Shown here piece by piece: positions 18,035-26,325 of a stretch of DNA of 56,541 nucleotides. The position numbers were made by a program, and so were the translations under genes. Every line of letters begins with the position of its first letter. Positions within the stretch are counted from its first letter, which is position 1. A model generated the notes under the pieces. The model was not told the DNA's origin and ran no database searches. It saw only the letters and a program-made list of their open reading frames with translations. Origin of the DNA: an uncultured Eubacteriales bacterium (GTDB taxonomy: Bacteria; Bacillota; Clostridia; Christensenellales; Aristaeellaceae); NCBI GenBank assembly GCA_902761755.1, contig CACWLP010000007.1, positions 1 to 56,541 on the forward strand. The letters are read 5' to 3'.

Positions 18035-19197
18035 GCACGAAAAAAATCCTGATCACGGGCGGCGCCGGCTTTATCGGCGCGGAAACGGTCAATCAGCTTC
18101 ACCGCGCGGGCGGATGGGACATTACCGTCCTGGACGCCATGACGGAGCAGATCCATGGCCGCGATTGGGAAAAATCCTATCTGTACCGGTCCGTTCAGGG
18201 GAAGTGCAGGCTGATCCTGGGGTCCGTATGCGATCTTGCCGCCGTTCAGCAGGCCGTGGAAGGCTGCGAATACGTTGTGCACCTTGCCGCGGAAACGGGC
18301 ACGGGCCAGTCGATGTACCGGATCAATCAGTATAACGAAACCAACATCATGGGCACTTCGAACCTGCTGCAGGCCATATCTCTGGCCGGGAAAAGCAGCC
18401 GGGTGAAAAAAATCGTGCTTTCCTCCTCCCGGTCCGTTTACGGGGAGGGAAAATACCAATGCCCGAATTGCGGCGTGGTATACCCGGGCAGCCGGGACAG
18501 GGACAGGATGCTGAAGGGCGATTTCCATCTTTACTGCCCGGACTGCGGGGAACGGCTGAGCCTGCTGCCCACCTCGGAGGACAGCCGGATCCAGCCGGCG
18601 TCCCTGTACGCCTACACCAAGTACGCCCAGGAAATGATGCTCAGGACCATGTGCCCGGCCATGGGGCTGGCCTATACGATCCTCCGGTTCCAGAACGTGT
18701 ACGGGCAGGGCCAGAGCCTGAAAAACCCCTATACGGGGATCCTTTCCATTTTCTCCTCGCTGCTCCTGGAAAACAAGCCGGTGAACGTGTTTGAGGACGG
18801 CCTGGAAAGCAGGGATTTCATCAATGTCCGGGATATCGCCGCCGGGATCGCCGCTTGCCTTGAAAACCCGCGGAGCGACGGGGAAACCATCAATCTGGGC
18901 AGCGGCGTGAATACCAGCGTGCTGGAGATCGTATCCATCCTGAAAAAGCATTACGGCAGCCGGAGCGACGTGCGGATCACCGGGGATTTCCGGATCGGGG
19001 ATATCGCCCATAACAAGGCGGACATCGGCAAAGCGGAACGCCTGATCGGTTTTCGTCCCCGGGTGGGCCTGGACGAGGGGCTGAAAGCCTTCTGCGACTG
19101 GGTGATGCACCAGGAAAAGGACAGCGGCGGATATGAAGCGTCCCTGGAGGAAATGGAAAAAACGGGGATGCTGGTCCGCAGCGCGCAGGACGGATAA
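18031..19197 (+). CDS. NAD-dependent sugar epimerase with inserted zinc ribbon
   Basis: This 388-residue extended SDR has GGAGFIGAE near the N-terminus, HLAAETGTGQSMY, SSSRSVYGEG and a Y-x3-K in YAYTKYAQE. Between the SSR segment and the active-site Tyr lies an insert with two Cys pairs, CPNCG and CPDCG, about 24 residues apart, which looks like a zinc ribbon. SDRs with this insert include dTDP-L-rhamnose 4-epimerase-like enzymes (WbiB group), so it may make dTDP-6-deoxy-L-talose; that is inference. The start at 18031 couples to the rfbB stop. Confidence 0.87.
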   Translation: MSTKKILITGGAGFIGAETVNQLHRAGGWDITVLDAMTEQIHGRDWEKSYLYRSVQGKCRLILGSVCDLAAVQQAVEGCEYVVHLAAETGTGQSMYRINQYNETNIMGTSNLLQAISLAGKSSRVKKIVLSSSRSVYGEGKYQCPNCGVVYPGSRDRDRMLKGDFHLYCPDCGERLSLLPTSEDSRIQPASLYAYTKYAQEMMLRTMCPAMGLAYTILRFQNVYGQGQSLKNPYTGILSIFSSLLLENKPVNVFEDGLESRDFINVRDIAAGIAACLENPRSDGETINLGSGVNTSVLEIVSILKKHYGSRSDVRITGDFRIGDIAHNKADIGKAERLIGFRPRVGLDEGLKAFCDWVMHQEKDSGGYEASLEEMEKTGMLVRSAQDG

Positions 19198-19242
19198 AAG
19201 CCTGGCCCGGTGGGCGCAGGCGCGGCAGAGGAGGAAGAACAA

Positions 19243-19848
19243 ATGGGACAGATCACCGTACAAAAGGATGTCGGCGGAATCCGGGATCTTTGCATCATCA
19301 CCCCGGCGGTCCACGGCGACAGCAGAGGCTATTTCTTTGAATCCTATAATCAGAACGACCTGGAGGAGGCCGGCATCTGCATCCCTTTCGTGCAGGACAA
19401 TCAGTCCATGTCGGTCAAGGGCGTGCTTCGCGGCCTGCATTTCCAGAAGCAGTACCCGCAGACAAAGCTGGTCCGGGTGATCAAGGGCGCCGTTTTCGAC
19501 GTGGCGGTGGACCTGCGGGCCGGCTCGGAAACCTTTGGAAAATGGTTTGGGGTGGAGCTGAGCGAGGAGAACAAAAAGCAGTTCCTCATTCCCCGCGGCT
19601 TCGCCCACGGCTTTCTCGTTCTGTCAGACGCCGCCGAGTTCTGCTACAAATGCGATGATTTCTACCATCCCAACGACGAGGGCGGCATCGCGTGGAACGA
19701 TCCGGCAATCGGGATCGCGTGGCCCGGGGTCACGGGCGTTTACGACGGCACGGCTTCCGCCGCAGGATATGCCCTGGACGGGACGCCGCTGATCCTTTCC
19801 GAAAAGGATCAGAAATGGGCGGGGCTGGACGCTGCGAACCGGTTTTAA
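19243..19848 (+). CDS. rfbC: dTDP-4-dehydrorhamnose 3,5-epimerase
   Basis: This 201-residue cupin enzyme has HGDSRGYFFESYNQ, QDNQSMSVKGVLRGLHFQ (catalytic His), KLVRVIKGAVFDVAVDLR and PRGFAHGFLVLSD, as in RmlC. It epimerises C3 and C5 of dTDP-4-keto-6-deoxyglucose to the L configuration. GAGGAAG just upstream supports the ATG at 19243; a start further upstream would add a non-homologous tail. Confidence 0.96.
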   Translation: MGQITVQKDVGGIRDLCIITPAVHGDSRGYFFESYNQNDLEEAGICIPFVQDNQSMSVKGVLRGLHFQKQYPQTKLVRVIKGAVFDVAVDLRAGSETFGKWFGVELSEENKKQFLIPRGFAHGFLVLSDAAEFCYKCDDFYHPNDEGGIAWNDPAIGIAWPGVTGVYDGTASAAGYALDGTPLILSEKDQKWAGLDAANRF

Positions 19849-19863
19849 CGGAGGACAAGGCTT

Positions 19864-20691
19864 ATGAAAATACTGGTTACGGGAGCAAACGGCTATCTGG
19901 GGCAGGGCATCGTCCGGCACATCCTGGACGCCGGCATCCAGGCGGTCGCCGTGGATTTCCGGGTGGATCAGGTGGACCCGCGGGCTGAAAGGCGTGCGTG
20001 CGACCTGTTTTCCGTTGAGCAGCCCTACGACGCTTTCGGCCGGCCGGACGTGCTGCTGCATCTGGCGTGGCGGGACGGCTTCGTGCATTATTCCAACGCG
20101 CATATCGACGATCTGCCCAGGCATTACGCCTTTCTCCGGGCGTTTTCTGAAACGGATGTGAAAAAGATCGCCGTCATGGGCACCATGCATGAAATCGGGT
20201 TCTATGAAGGCTGCATCAAAGAAGATACGCCCTGCAATCCGACCACGCCCTACGGGATCAGCAAAAACGCCCTGCGCATGCTCACCCGGGCGCTGTGCAC
20301 AAAAAACGGGAAGGCTTTCCAGTGGCTCAGAGGGTACTACATCGTGGGCAACAGCCAATACGGCGCCTCCATTTTTTCCAAGATCACGGCGGCGGAAGCG
20401 GCCGGGAAAGAGGAATTTCCCTTTACCATGGGCCAGAACCAGTTCGATTTCATTGATTATGAGGATTTCTGCGAGCAGGTGGCCCGCGCCGTGGCGCAGG
20501 AGAAGGTCCTGGGCGTCATCAATATCTGTTCCGGGTATCCGGAAAAGCTGGCCGACAGGGTGGAGCGGTTTATCCGGGAAAACGGATACCGGATCAAGCT
20601 GAAATACGGCGCCTATCCCGACCGGCCTTATGATTCCAAGGCCGTATGGGGCGACGGGGAGAAGATCCGCGCGATCCTGTCGGCGAAATAA
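19864..20691 (+). CDS. SDR-family dTDP-4-keto-sugar reductase (probable)
   Basis: This 275-residue short-chain dehydrogenase has GANGYLGQGI at residues 7-16, LLHLAWRDGF, MGTMHEIG and YGISKNALRM with the Tyr-Lys pair. It sits where RmlD is expected and would reduce the 4-keto group to give dTDP-L-rhamnose or dTDP-6-deoxy-L-talose. Sequence features are closer to general epimerase/reductase SDRs than to canonical RmlD, so the stereochemistry is open. It is the last gene of the operon. Confidence 0.75.
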   Translation: MKILVTGANGYLGQGIVRHILDAGIQAVAVDFRVDQVDPRAERRACDLFSVEQPYDAFGRPDVLLHLAWRDGFVHYSNAHIDDLPRHYAFLRAFSETDVKKIAVMGTMHEIGFYEGCIKEDTPCNPTTPYGISKNALRMLTRALCTKNGKAFQWLRGYYIVGNSQYGASIFSKITAAEAAGKEEFPFTMGQNQFDFIDYEDFCEQVARAVAQEKVLGVINICSGYPEKLADRVERFIRENGYRIKLKYGAYPDRPYDSKAVWGDGEKIRAILSAK

Positions 20692-20722
20692 CGCGCAGGC
20701 AGCCCGTTTTTTCCCAAATGAG

Positions 20723-20772
20723 AACAGCCTGGGGTTCCGCCCGATCCGGCGGAAAGCCCAGGCTGTTTTTTT
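20723..20772 (+). terminator. Strong intrinsic terminator of the polysaccharide operon
   Basis: The 11-bp arms AACAGCCTGGG (20723-20733) and CCCAGGCTGTT (20757-20767) enclose a second stem, TTCCGC/GCGGAA. A run of T ends at 20772. It lies 31 bases after the last operon gene and before the convergent transporter gene. It is best oriented for the plus strand. Confidence 0.92.
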
Positions 20773-20788
20773 CTGCCTGCCGACAGCA

Positions 20789-21682
20789 TCATTCCTTTTT
20801 CCGCAGCATCGGGATCTGCACGATGACGATGGCGGCGAACATGATTCCGCAGCCGGCCAGCTCGCGGCCGCTCATCCTTTCGTTCAGGATCAGCGCGCCG
20901 GCGATCACCGCGAACACCGCCTCCAGGCTCATCAGCAGCGAAGCCACCGTGGGATCCGTGTATTTCTGCGCCACGATCTGCAGCGTGTATCCGATCCCGC
21001 CGGACACGATGCCGCAATACAGGATCGGGACGAGGGCTGAGGAGAGCTGATCCCAGCCCGGGGATTCCGTGAGGAACGCCGCGGCCCACGCGATCAGGGC
21101 CGCCGTCAGGAACTGGACGGAAGAAATGGCCACCGGATCGCCCCGGGGGGCAAAATGATCGCAGCAGAGGATATGCCCGCTGAACAGCACGGCGCAGATG
21201 CAGAGCAGCGCGTCGCCCGGGGCCAGCTCCAGGCGCTCCCGGACGCACAGCAGATACATCCCGGCCACCCCCAGCATCACGGCGAACCAGACGGGCCAGG
21301 GATTGCGCCTGCCGAAGAAAACAAAGCCGATCACCGGTACCAGCAGGATATACAGGGCGGTGATGAACCCCGCTTTCCCGGCAGAGGTGGAAACGAGGCC
21401 CATCTGCTGGAAAATGCTGCCGAGGGCCAGGAACGCGCCGCACATCGCGCCGCCTGCCAGGGTATTGCGGGCGCGCTTCTTCGTTTCGTCCGTTCGGGCC
21501 GGGGGCCGTTTCCGCAGCAGGGAAACGCCGCCCACTGCCGCGGCGGCCAGCGTCATGCGCGACGCGGTAAACGTCATCGGCCCGATATGGTCCATGCCCG
21601 CGCGCTGAAAGGCGAAGGCCGTTCCCCAGATCATGGCCGTAAACAGCAGCAGCACGCTGCCGATCCATTGCTTCTTCATCAT
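20789..21682 (-). CDS. EamA/DMT-family transporter
   Basis: This roughly 297-residue membrane protein has about ten hydrophobic segments in two EamA-type repeats, the first beginning FTAMIWGTAFAFQRAGMDHIGPM and the second containing TVASLLMSLEAVFAVIAG. DMT exporters move metabolites, amino acids or drugs; the substrate here is unknown. An upstream GTG at 21694 is in frame, but AGGTGAG spacing favours the ATG at 21682 or 21679. It lies just downstream of the HD-GYP gene on the same strand. Confidence 0.9.
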   Translation of the reverse strand: MMKKQWIGSVLLLFTAMIWGTAFAFQRAGMDHIGPMTFTASRMTLAAAAVGGVSLLRKRPPARTDETKKRARNTLAGGAMCGAFLALGSIFQQMGLVSTSAGKAGFITALYILLVPVIGFVFFGRRNPWPVWFAVMLGVAGMYLLCVRERLELAPGDALLCICAVLFSGHILCCDHFAPRGDPVAISSVQFLTAALIAWAAAFLTESPGWDQLSSALVPILYCGIVSGGIGYTLQIVAQKYTDPTVASLLMSLEAVFAVIAGALILNERMSGRELAGCGIMFAAIVIVQIPMLRKKE

Positions 21683-21752
21683 GGCAAAATGCACTCACCT
21701 ATGCTTCGGTGCCGTCTGTCTTTCCGGCGGCCCGATTGCGTTTTTCCGCGGT

Positions 21753-23471
21753 TTACGTTTCCGGCAGGTTCCTGTAATATTCCTCCAGCCGCGGCCGGGC
21801 TTTTTCGTAGGCGGAGCGCAGCCCGGGATCGAACTGGGTGCCCATGCCCTCCAGGATGATCCGGTCGGCCCGCTCAAAATCGTAAGCCTCTTTGTACACG
21901 CGGCGGCTGACCAGGGCGTCGTACACGTCGGCCACGGCCATGATCCGGGCTTCAACGGGGATCTGCTCCCCGGCGAGGCCGTCCGGGTAGCCGGAGCCGT
22001 CCCAGCGCTCGTGGTGGTAATGGGCCACGTTCTCCGCCACGGCTTTGAAGGAACGGTCGTCCGTGTGCAGAAGGATCTCGTGGATCACCCGGGCGCCTTC
22101 CGCCGCGTGGCGCTTCATTTTGGCGTATTCCTCGTCCGTGAATTTTCCGGGCTTCCGCAGCACGGCGTCGTCCACGGCGATTTTCCCCAGATCGTGCATA
22201 GGCGCGGCTTTTACCACGTCCCGGCAGAATTCCGGGGACAGGGAAAGCGCGCCTTCTTTTATGATCTCATCGATCAGGATGCGCACGCCCTCGCTGGTGC
22301 GCTTGATGTGGCCGCCGGTAGAATTGTCCCGGCTCTCCACCATCATGGCCAGGCTCATGATCAGGTTATCGTGCATCTCCACGATGTGGCGGGTTTTCGC
22401 CTCCACCTGCTGCTGCAGGCTTTCGTTGTAGGTGTCCAGCAGCCGGATGTACTTTTTGTTGGCGGTGTCGTCCGTAAAGGTGACGATGTAGCCCCGCCGG
22501 TGGATCCCGTCGTACAGGTAATTGACGTTGACGTTATAGATTTTTTCATCGCTTTCGTCACCGCTTTCTCCGGGCACGGTATAGACGAAGGCGTTTTTTT
22601 CCGGTTCCTGGCGGAAGCTGTCCAGATAGTGGCGGATTTTGCGCAGGGTGGGCTTATAGCCGAAGGGCTCGTCCACCGCCAGCTCCGCCAGCCCGGGCAC
22701 CAGCTGCTTGGCCATGGAATTGCTGCCCAGATACCGGTATCGGTAATCGAAGGACATATAACCGATCCCCCGATCCTGCACCATGGAATCGATCACCGTG
22801 TCGCTCACGTCGTAGAGGTTCACCCGGTGGGCGATGAGAAGATAGGTCAGCTCCGCCAGCACATAGCCCAGCGGCACGAAATCCACGGTCTGGATGATCC
22901 GCCTGCCCACGAAAAAGCTCAGCATGCAGATCACGTCCGGCAGGATCAGCAGATACAGGATCGTCCGGGGCACCTGCTTTTTCCGGTGCAGGGAATAGCC
23001 GATGGCCGCGATCCCCGCCGCAAAAAACAGGATGATCACCGCGTAGAAAGCGCCGTGCATGGGCCCGTACTGCCGGAGGAGCACCGGCGTGCCCAGCGAT
23101 GCGTCATACGAAATATCCCGGTAAAACAAATCCATCCGGCCGGTGGTCAGCACGGAAAAAAACAGGCAGACGCACACGAGGTACAGCGCCGTGCGCAGCC
23201 ATTTGGGAAGGCTGATCCGGCATAGATTGAAGATGCTCAGCAGGATGAACAGCTGCAGGAAGCAGCCGCCGATGTAAATGATCTGCACCGCCCGGACCAG
23301 CCCCTCCAAGCTTTCCGACAGCCCCTGCAGCACGTAGCCCAGGCAGGCCACCGGCACCAGGGTGAAGATCATGTTGAAATTGACGTCGTAGTGCTTATGC
23401 CACAGATAGATATAAACCGCGGTGCACAAAAGAGAGGCTGCGAACATGCCGCTGTAAAACATCTGGATCAA
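21753..23471 (-). CDS. 7TM-sensor HD-GYP domain protein (putative cyclic-di-GMP phosphodiesterase)
   Basis: This 572-residue protein has seven or so membrane segments in the first 220 residues, like the N-terminal 7TM region of histidine kinases. A PAS-like domain follows at about 240-350, then a coiled-coil linker and a C-terminal HD-GYP domain at about 370-560. The last contains HDLGKIAVDDAVLRKPGKF, HHERWDGSGYPDGL and RIMAVADVYDALVS. HD-GYP proteins usually hydrolyse cyclic-di-GMP or related nucleotides. The predicted start is TTG, placed 7 bases after GGAGGTG. Confidence 0.9.
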   Translation of the reverse strand: MIQMFYSGMFAASLLCTAVYIYLWHKHYDVNFNMIFTLVPVACLGYVLQGLSESLEGLVRAVQIIYIGGCFLQLFILLSIFNLCRISLPKWLRTALYLVCVCLFFSVLTTGRMDLFYRDISYDASLGTPVLLRQYGPMHGAFYAVIILFFAAGIAAIGYSLHRKKQVPRTILYLLILPDVICMLSFFVGRRIIQTVDFVPLGYVLAELTYLLIAHRVNLYDVSDTVIDSMVQDRGIGYMSFDYRYRYLGSNSMAKQLVPGLAELAVDEPFGYKPTLRKIRHYLDSFRQEPEKNAFVYTVPGESGDESDEKIYNVNVNYLYDGIHRRGYIVTFTDDTANKKYIRLLDTYNESLQQQVEAKTRHIVEMHDNLIMSLAMMVESRDNSTGGHIKRTSEGVRILIDEIIKEGALSLSPEFCRDVVKAAPMHDLGKIAVDDAVLRKPGKFTDEEYAKMKRHAAEGARVIHEILLHTDDRSFKAVAENVAHYHHERWDGSGYPDGLAGEQIPVEARIMAVADVYDALVSRRVYKEAYDFERADRIILEGMGTQFDPGLRSAYEKARPRLEEYYRNLPET

Positions 23472-23516
23472 GCCGCTGCACCTCCGTTTCTCCTGAATTG
23501 CGGTCCTTTCATGCCC

Positions 23517-24428
23517 TTACTGATTTTCAATGCCGATCCGGATGCCGCCGGTGGAGGTGGTGATTTTGCACCGGCCGCCGCTTCCATCGCCGGGGACCTC
23601 CACCCGCCCGGTATCGGAGTGGGCGGAGAACACCTTGCCCGAGCGCAGCGTGCCCGTCACGCTGCCCGTGCTGGTTTTCGCCAGGATCACCTCCGCGTCG
23701 CAGCCCTCAAACCGGATGCTGCCGGTGCTGCGCTCAAGATCGAACGCCCCGGATGCGATCACGTTTTTCAATGTGAGCCCGCCGGTGCTGCCGGAGGACA
23801 GGAGATTTTGGCACGTTACGTTTTCCAGCATCGTCCCGCCCGTGCTTACGCTGACCTCCACATCCCCCGCGCACTTTACGCCGGCAATGCGGATGCCGCC
23901 GGTGCTGGTTTTGACGGTCACGGCGCCGGCGGAAGCGGCCCGGCAGTCCACGCTGCCCGTGCTGAGCGTCACCCGGATACTGTCAAAGGAGAAATCCGCG
24001 GGGATCGCCACGTCCCCCGTGCTGCCTTCCACGATAAGCGTCCCAAAGGCATCGCGGGGCAGGTATACGGTCACGGAGGGGCCTTCCGCAAAGAAGCTGA
24101 AATCCACGAAGAACCACGTGTGCCGGGCCGTGCTTTCCACGGTCAGGGTATCGTTATCCACCCGGACGGTATGGGGCTCCTTTTCATCCTCCCGGCACAC
24201 TACCCTGCATTCCCCGTCCTCCGACGGCGCAAGTGCGATTTTTTCCCGGTCGCCGCGGATGATGATATGCTGAAAACGCCCGTCCACCGCATAAACATTT
24301 GTTTCATAATTGCCGATACTGAGCTTGCTGAAATCAAAGCCCACCGACGCCAGCGCCGCGCAGCAGACCAGCGCGCCCGCCGCCAGCAGGACTACTGCAA
24401 CTATCAATCCGCGTTTTCTTCCGCCCAT
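23517..24428 (-). CDS. DUF4097 repeat protein (membrane-anchored beta-strand adhesin-like)
   Basis: This 303-residue protein has one N-terminal membrane segment (about 8-28) followed by a beta-rich extracellular region with many STG-containing repeats (EGSTGD, LSTGSVD, TSTGGI, VSTGGT, GSTGGL, RSTGSI), typical of DUF4097/LiaF-C-like domains. It is encoded four bases after the DUF1700 gene, the usual partner. In other Firmicutes such pairs are linked to envelope-stress regulation. The function here is inferred only from that association. Confidence 0.88.
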   Translation of the reverse strand: MGGRKRGLIVAVVLLAAGALVCCAALASVGFDFSKLSIGNYETNVYAVDGRFQHIIIRGDREKIALAPSEDGECRVVCREDEKEPHTVRVDNDTLTVESTARHTWFFVDFSFFAEGPSVTVYLPRDAFGTLIVEGSTGDVAIPADFSFDSIRVTLSTGSVDCRAASAGAVTVKTSTGGIRIAGVKCAGDVEVSVSTGGTMLENVTCQNLLSSGSTGGLTLKNVIASGAFDLERSTGSIRFEGCDAEVILAKTSTGSVTGTLRSGKVFSAHSDTGRVEVPGDGSGGRCKITTSTGGIRIGIENQ

Positions 24429-24431
24429 GGC

Positions 24432-25025
24432 TTACCCCTCCTTCCCGACCAGCCGGGTCTTCACCGCCAGCAGCGCCTTCCCCGTCAGCTTCACAAGCCC
24501 GCCGGCGATCCCCCTGCCGGCGTAAAACAGAAGGATCGCCACCCCGGCGCACACGAGGCCTGCGCCTGCGGAAAACAGCGCCCCCGCCGTATTGCCCGCC
24601 TGCAGGTATGGGATCGTGCTGATCAGGCAGGCGATTGCTGCCGCAAAAAGGCTCAGCGCGGTTACCCAGAAACAAAGCACCGCCACCCAGAGCACCGCAT
24701 AGGCCGACAGCAGCACCGCCGCCGCCGCGATCAGAAGCGGAGCCCACAGGGGCGCGCTGAGCAGCAGCGCGATTTTTCCGCCCGTCAGGCCCTTTTCCCG
24801 CTTCACCTTGTCTCCCACCAGCTTCGTCAGGGGGATCTCGGCCATGATCTGATCCACGATGCCGTCTACCGGCCCGATCCCCGCCACGGCGTCCTCTTCC
24901 GATTCCCCGCGTGCCATGCGGCCGTCGATCCGCTCGCCGTAAAAGGCGATTCTTTCCTCCAATTCGTCCTGCGGCAGCCCGGAGAGCTTTTTCCTCAGCT
25001 CCGTCAGAAACGCATCCCTGTTCAC
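24432..25025 (-). CDS. DUF1700 family membrane protein
   Basis: This 197-residue protein opens with the HAAS-like helical region (FLTELRKKLSGLPQDELEERIAFY) and has several hydrophobic segments in its second half. DUF1700 proteins normally pair with DUF4097 proteins and a PadR repressor; no PadR gene is in this window. GTG at 25025 is chosen as start because GGGAGGA lies about ten bases upstream and it yields the family-typical N-terminus. Confidence 0.85.
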   Translation of the reverse strand: MNRDAFLTELRKKLSGLPQDELEERIAFYGERIDGRMARGESEEDAVAGIGPVDGIVDQIMAEIPLTKLVGDKVKREKGLTGGKIALLLSAPLWAPLLIAAAAVLLSAYAVLWVAVLCFWVTALSLFAAAIACLISTIPYLQAGNTAGALFSAGAGLVCAGVAILLFYAGRGIAGGLVKLTGKALLAVKTRLVGKEG

Positions 25026-25083
25026 GGTAAGTCGTCCTCCCTTGCGGTCCAAGCGGCATGCCCGCTTTTCCTGACACCTCCCA

Positions 25084-25113
25084 AGTATACTACAAATCTC
25101 CTGCCGGAGACAA
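25084..25113 (-). promoter_or_regulatory. Promoter of the DUF1700-DUF4097-HD-GYP unit
   Basis: On the minus strand, TTGTCT (25113-25108) and TATACT (25089-25084) are 18 bases apart, with a TG-like purine-rich extension before the -10. It lies downstream of the CDF terminator and about 60 bases before the GTG start. Confidence 0.65.
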
Positions 25114-25132
25114 ACAAATTCTTGTGTAAATA

Positions 25133-25168
25133 CAAAAAAGCCCTTGAAATCCTGCGATTTCAGGGGCC
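25133..25168 (-). terminator. Intrinsic terminator of the CDF transporter gene
   Basis: On the minus strand, a stem of about 12 bp (GCCCCTGAAATC with GATTTCAAGGGC) is followed by TTTTTTG. It lies 17 bases after the CDF stop codon and separates that gene from the downstream unit. Confidence 0.85.
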
Positions 25169-25184
25169 TTCGTTTTCTGCTCCG

Positions 25185-26060
25185 CTATTGCTCCTGGGCC
25201 GGGTTCACGTGGATCATGATGTGCTTTACCTTGGGAAACTGCCGCTCGATCTCGTTGTGGACGCCCTCGGCGATATCGTGGGCGGCCGTCAGAGTCATTT
25301 CCCCGTCCACGGCAATTTCCATCTCCACGTACATTTTGCTGCCGAATTTCCGGGTGAGAAGCCGGTCGATGCCCTTTACCCCCGGATGGGCCAGGGCGCA
25401 GGCGCGCAGGGCGCTTTCCGTTTCCTCGTCGGCGCTTTCGTCCACCATTTTGTTCACGGCGTCGCGGAAGATCTCATAGGCGGCCTTGGCGATGAACAGG
25501 CAGATCACCAGGCTGGCGATGGGGTCCAGGACGGGCAGGCCCAGCCGCGCCCCGCCGATGCCGATGAGCGCGCCTACGGAGCTGAGCGCGTCGGACCGGT
25601 GATGCCATGCGTCGGCCATCAGCGCGTCGGAGTCGATCTGCCTGGCGGCCTTCCGGGTATAGCGGTACATGCCCTCCTTCACCCCGATGGACAGCACCGC
25701 GGCGATCAGCGCCAGAATGCCGGGGGCCTGCAATTCCTCCGGGCGGAGGATCTTCTGCACCCCCTGATACCCGATCAACAGCCCCGTGGCCAGCAGCACC
25801 CCCGCCAGCACGATGGCCGCCACGCATTCCATCCGCTCGTGGCCGTAGGGATGTTCCCTGTCCGATTCCTTGCCGGACAGATGCACGCCGATCATAACAA
25901 TGAAGGTGCTGAACACATCGGAAATGGAGTGCACGGCGTCCGACACCATGGCCCCGGACCGGGCCAGCAGGCCCGCCAGCAGCTTCACCGCCGACAGGGC
26001 GGCGTTCAGATAAATGGAGATCCGCGAAACGCGGAAAGCGATTTTGGATGAGTTTTCCAT
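25185..26060 (-). CDS. czcD: Cation diffusion facilitator (CzcD-like metal exporter)
   Basis: This 291-residue CDF protein has about six membrane segments with metal-site motifs VSDAVHSISDVFS (helix II, DxxxD) and MADAWHHRSDALSS (helix V, HxxxD), followed by a cytoplasmic ferredoxin-like domain (about 205-291). It exports divalent metal against a proton gradient. The NiCo riboswitch directly upstream indicates cobalt/nickel-responsive control and hence a likely Co2+/Ni2+ (possibly also Zn2+) substrate. AAGGAG precedes the ATG. Confidence 0.94.
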   Translation of the reverse strand: MENSSKIAFRVSRISIYLNAALSAVKLLAGLLARSGAMVSDAVHSISDVFSTFIVMIGVHLSGKESDREHPYGHERMECVAAIVLAGVLLATGLLIGYQGVQKILRPEELQAPGILALIAAVLSIGVKEGMYRYTRKAARQIDSDALMADAWHHRSDALSSVGALIGIGGARLGLPVLDPIASLVICLFIAKAAYEIFRDAVNKMVDESADEETESALRACALAHPGVKGIDRLLTRKFGSKMYVEMEIAVDGEMTLTAAHDIAEGVHNEIERQFPKVKHIMIHVNPAQEQ

Positions 26061-26085
26061 GGGGGTATCCGCTCCTTCCTGCCCC

Positions 26086-26129
26086 GAAAAACAAAAACGG
26101 GAACAAGCGTGTTTCTGATGCCTGTCCCG
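26086..26129 (-). terminator. Riboswitch-associated intrinsic terminator
   Basis: On the minus strand, CGGGACAGGC pairs with GCTTGTTCCCG (26129-26120 with 26108-26098), and TTTTTGTTTTT follows. The 5' arm includes the conserved GGGACAG of the aptamer, so metal binding would sequester it and permit readthrough into the exporter gene. That is the expected ON-switch arrangement for NiCo riboswitches. Confidence 0.85.
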
Positions 26130-26190
26130 CAGAAAGATATATCTGCTGCCGCGAGTGCGGCCCGGCTCCCTTGGGCCTGATCAATGAGTG
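26121..26190 (-). promoter_or_regulatory. NiCo (czcD) riboswitch aptamer
   Basis: Read on the minus strand, the leader contains in order GATCAGGC, a very short stem CC-AA-GG, GAGCCGGGC, a CGC-ACTC-GCG stem ending in GCGGCA, a CAGATAT/CTG stem and GGGACAGG. These match the conserved blocks of the czcD motif as I recall it (CAGGC, GCCGGGC, GCGGCA, GGGACAG around a four-way junction). The gene controlled is a CDF metal exporter, the classic partner. The second stem is shorter than in well-studied examples. Confidence 0.85.
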
Positions 26191-26196
26191 ATGCAT

Positions 26197-26225
26197 ATTA
26201 TAATGGATATATCTGGATTTTGCAA
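26197..26225 (-). promoter_or_regulatory. Sigma-A promoter of the czcD leader
   Basis: On the minus strand, TTGCAA (26225-26220) and a perfect TATAAT (26202-26197) are 17 bases apart. The start would fall near 26190, placing the riboswitch at the extreme 5' end of the transcript. Confidence 0.85.
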
Positions 26226-26252
26226 GTCCATCTTCCCCCCGGCTCCGCGTTC

Positions 26253-26281
26253 TTGCGCTTCCGGGGCGGACGGCGTATAAT
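26253..26281 (+). promoter_or_regulatory. Promoter of the macro/VWA/ADP-ribosylglycohydrolase genes
   Basis: TTGCGC (26253-26258) and TATAAT (26276-26281) are 17 bases apart, 45 bases before the GTG start. The promoter is divergent to the czcD promoter, with about 27 bases between their -35 boxes. Confidence 0.75.
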
Positions 26282-26325
26282 GTTCCTGTCGGATTATTCC
26301 GGAAAGAATTAGGGGGGCTTGTCAG

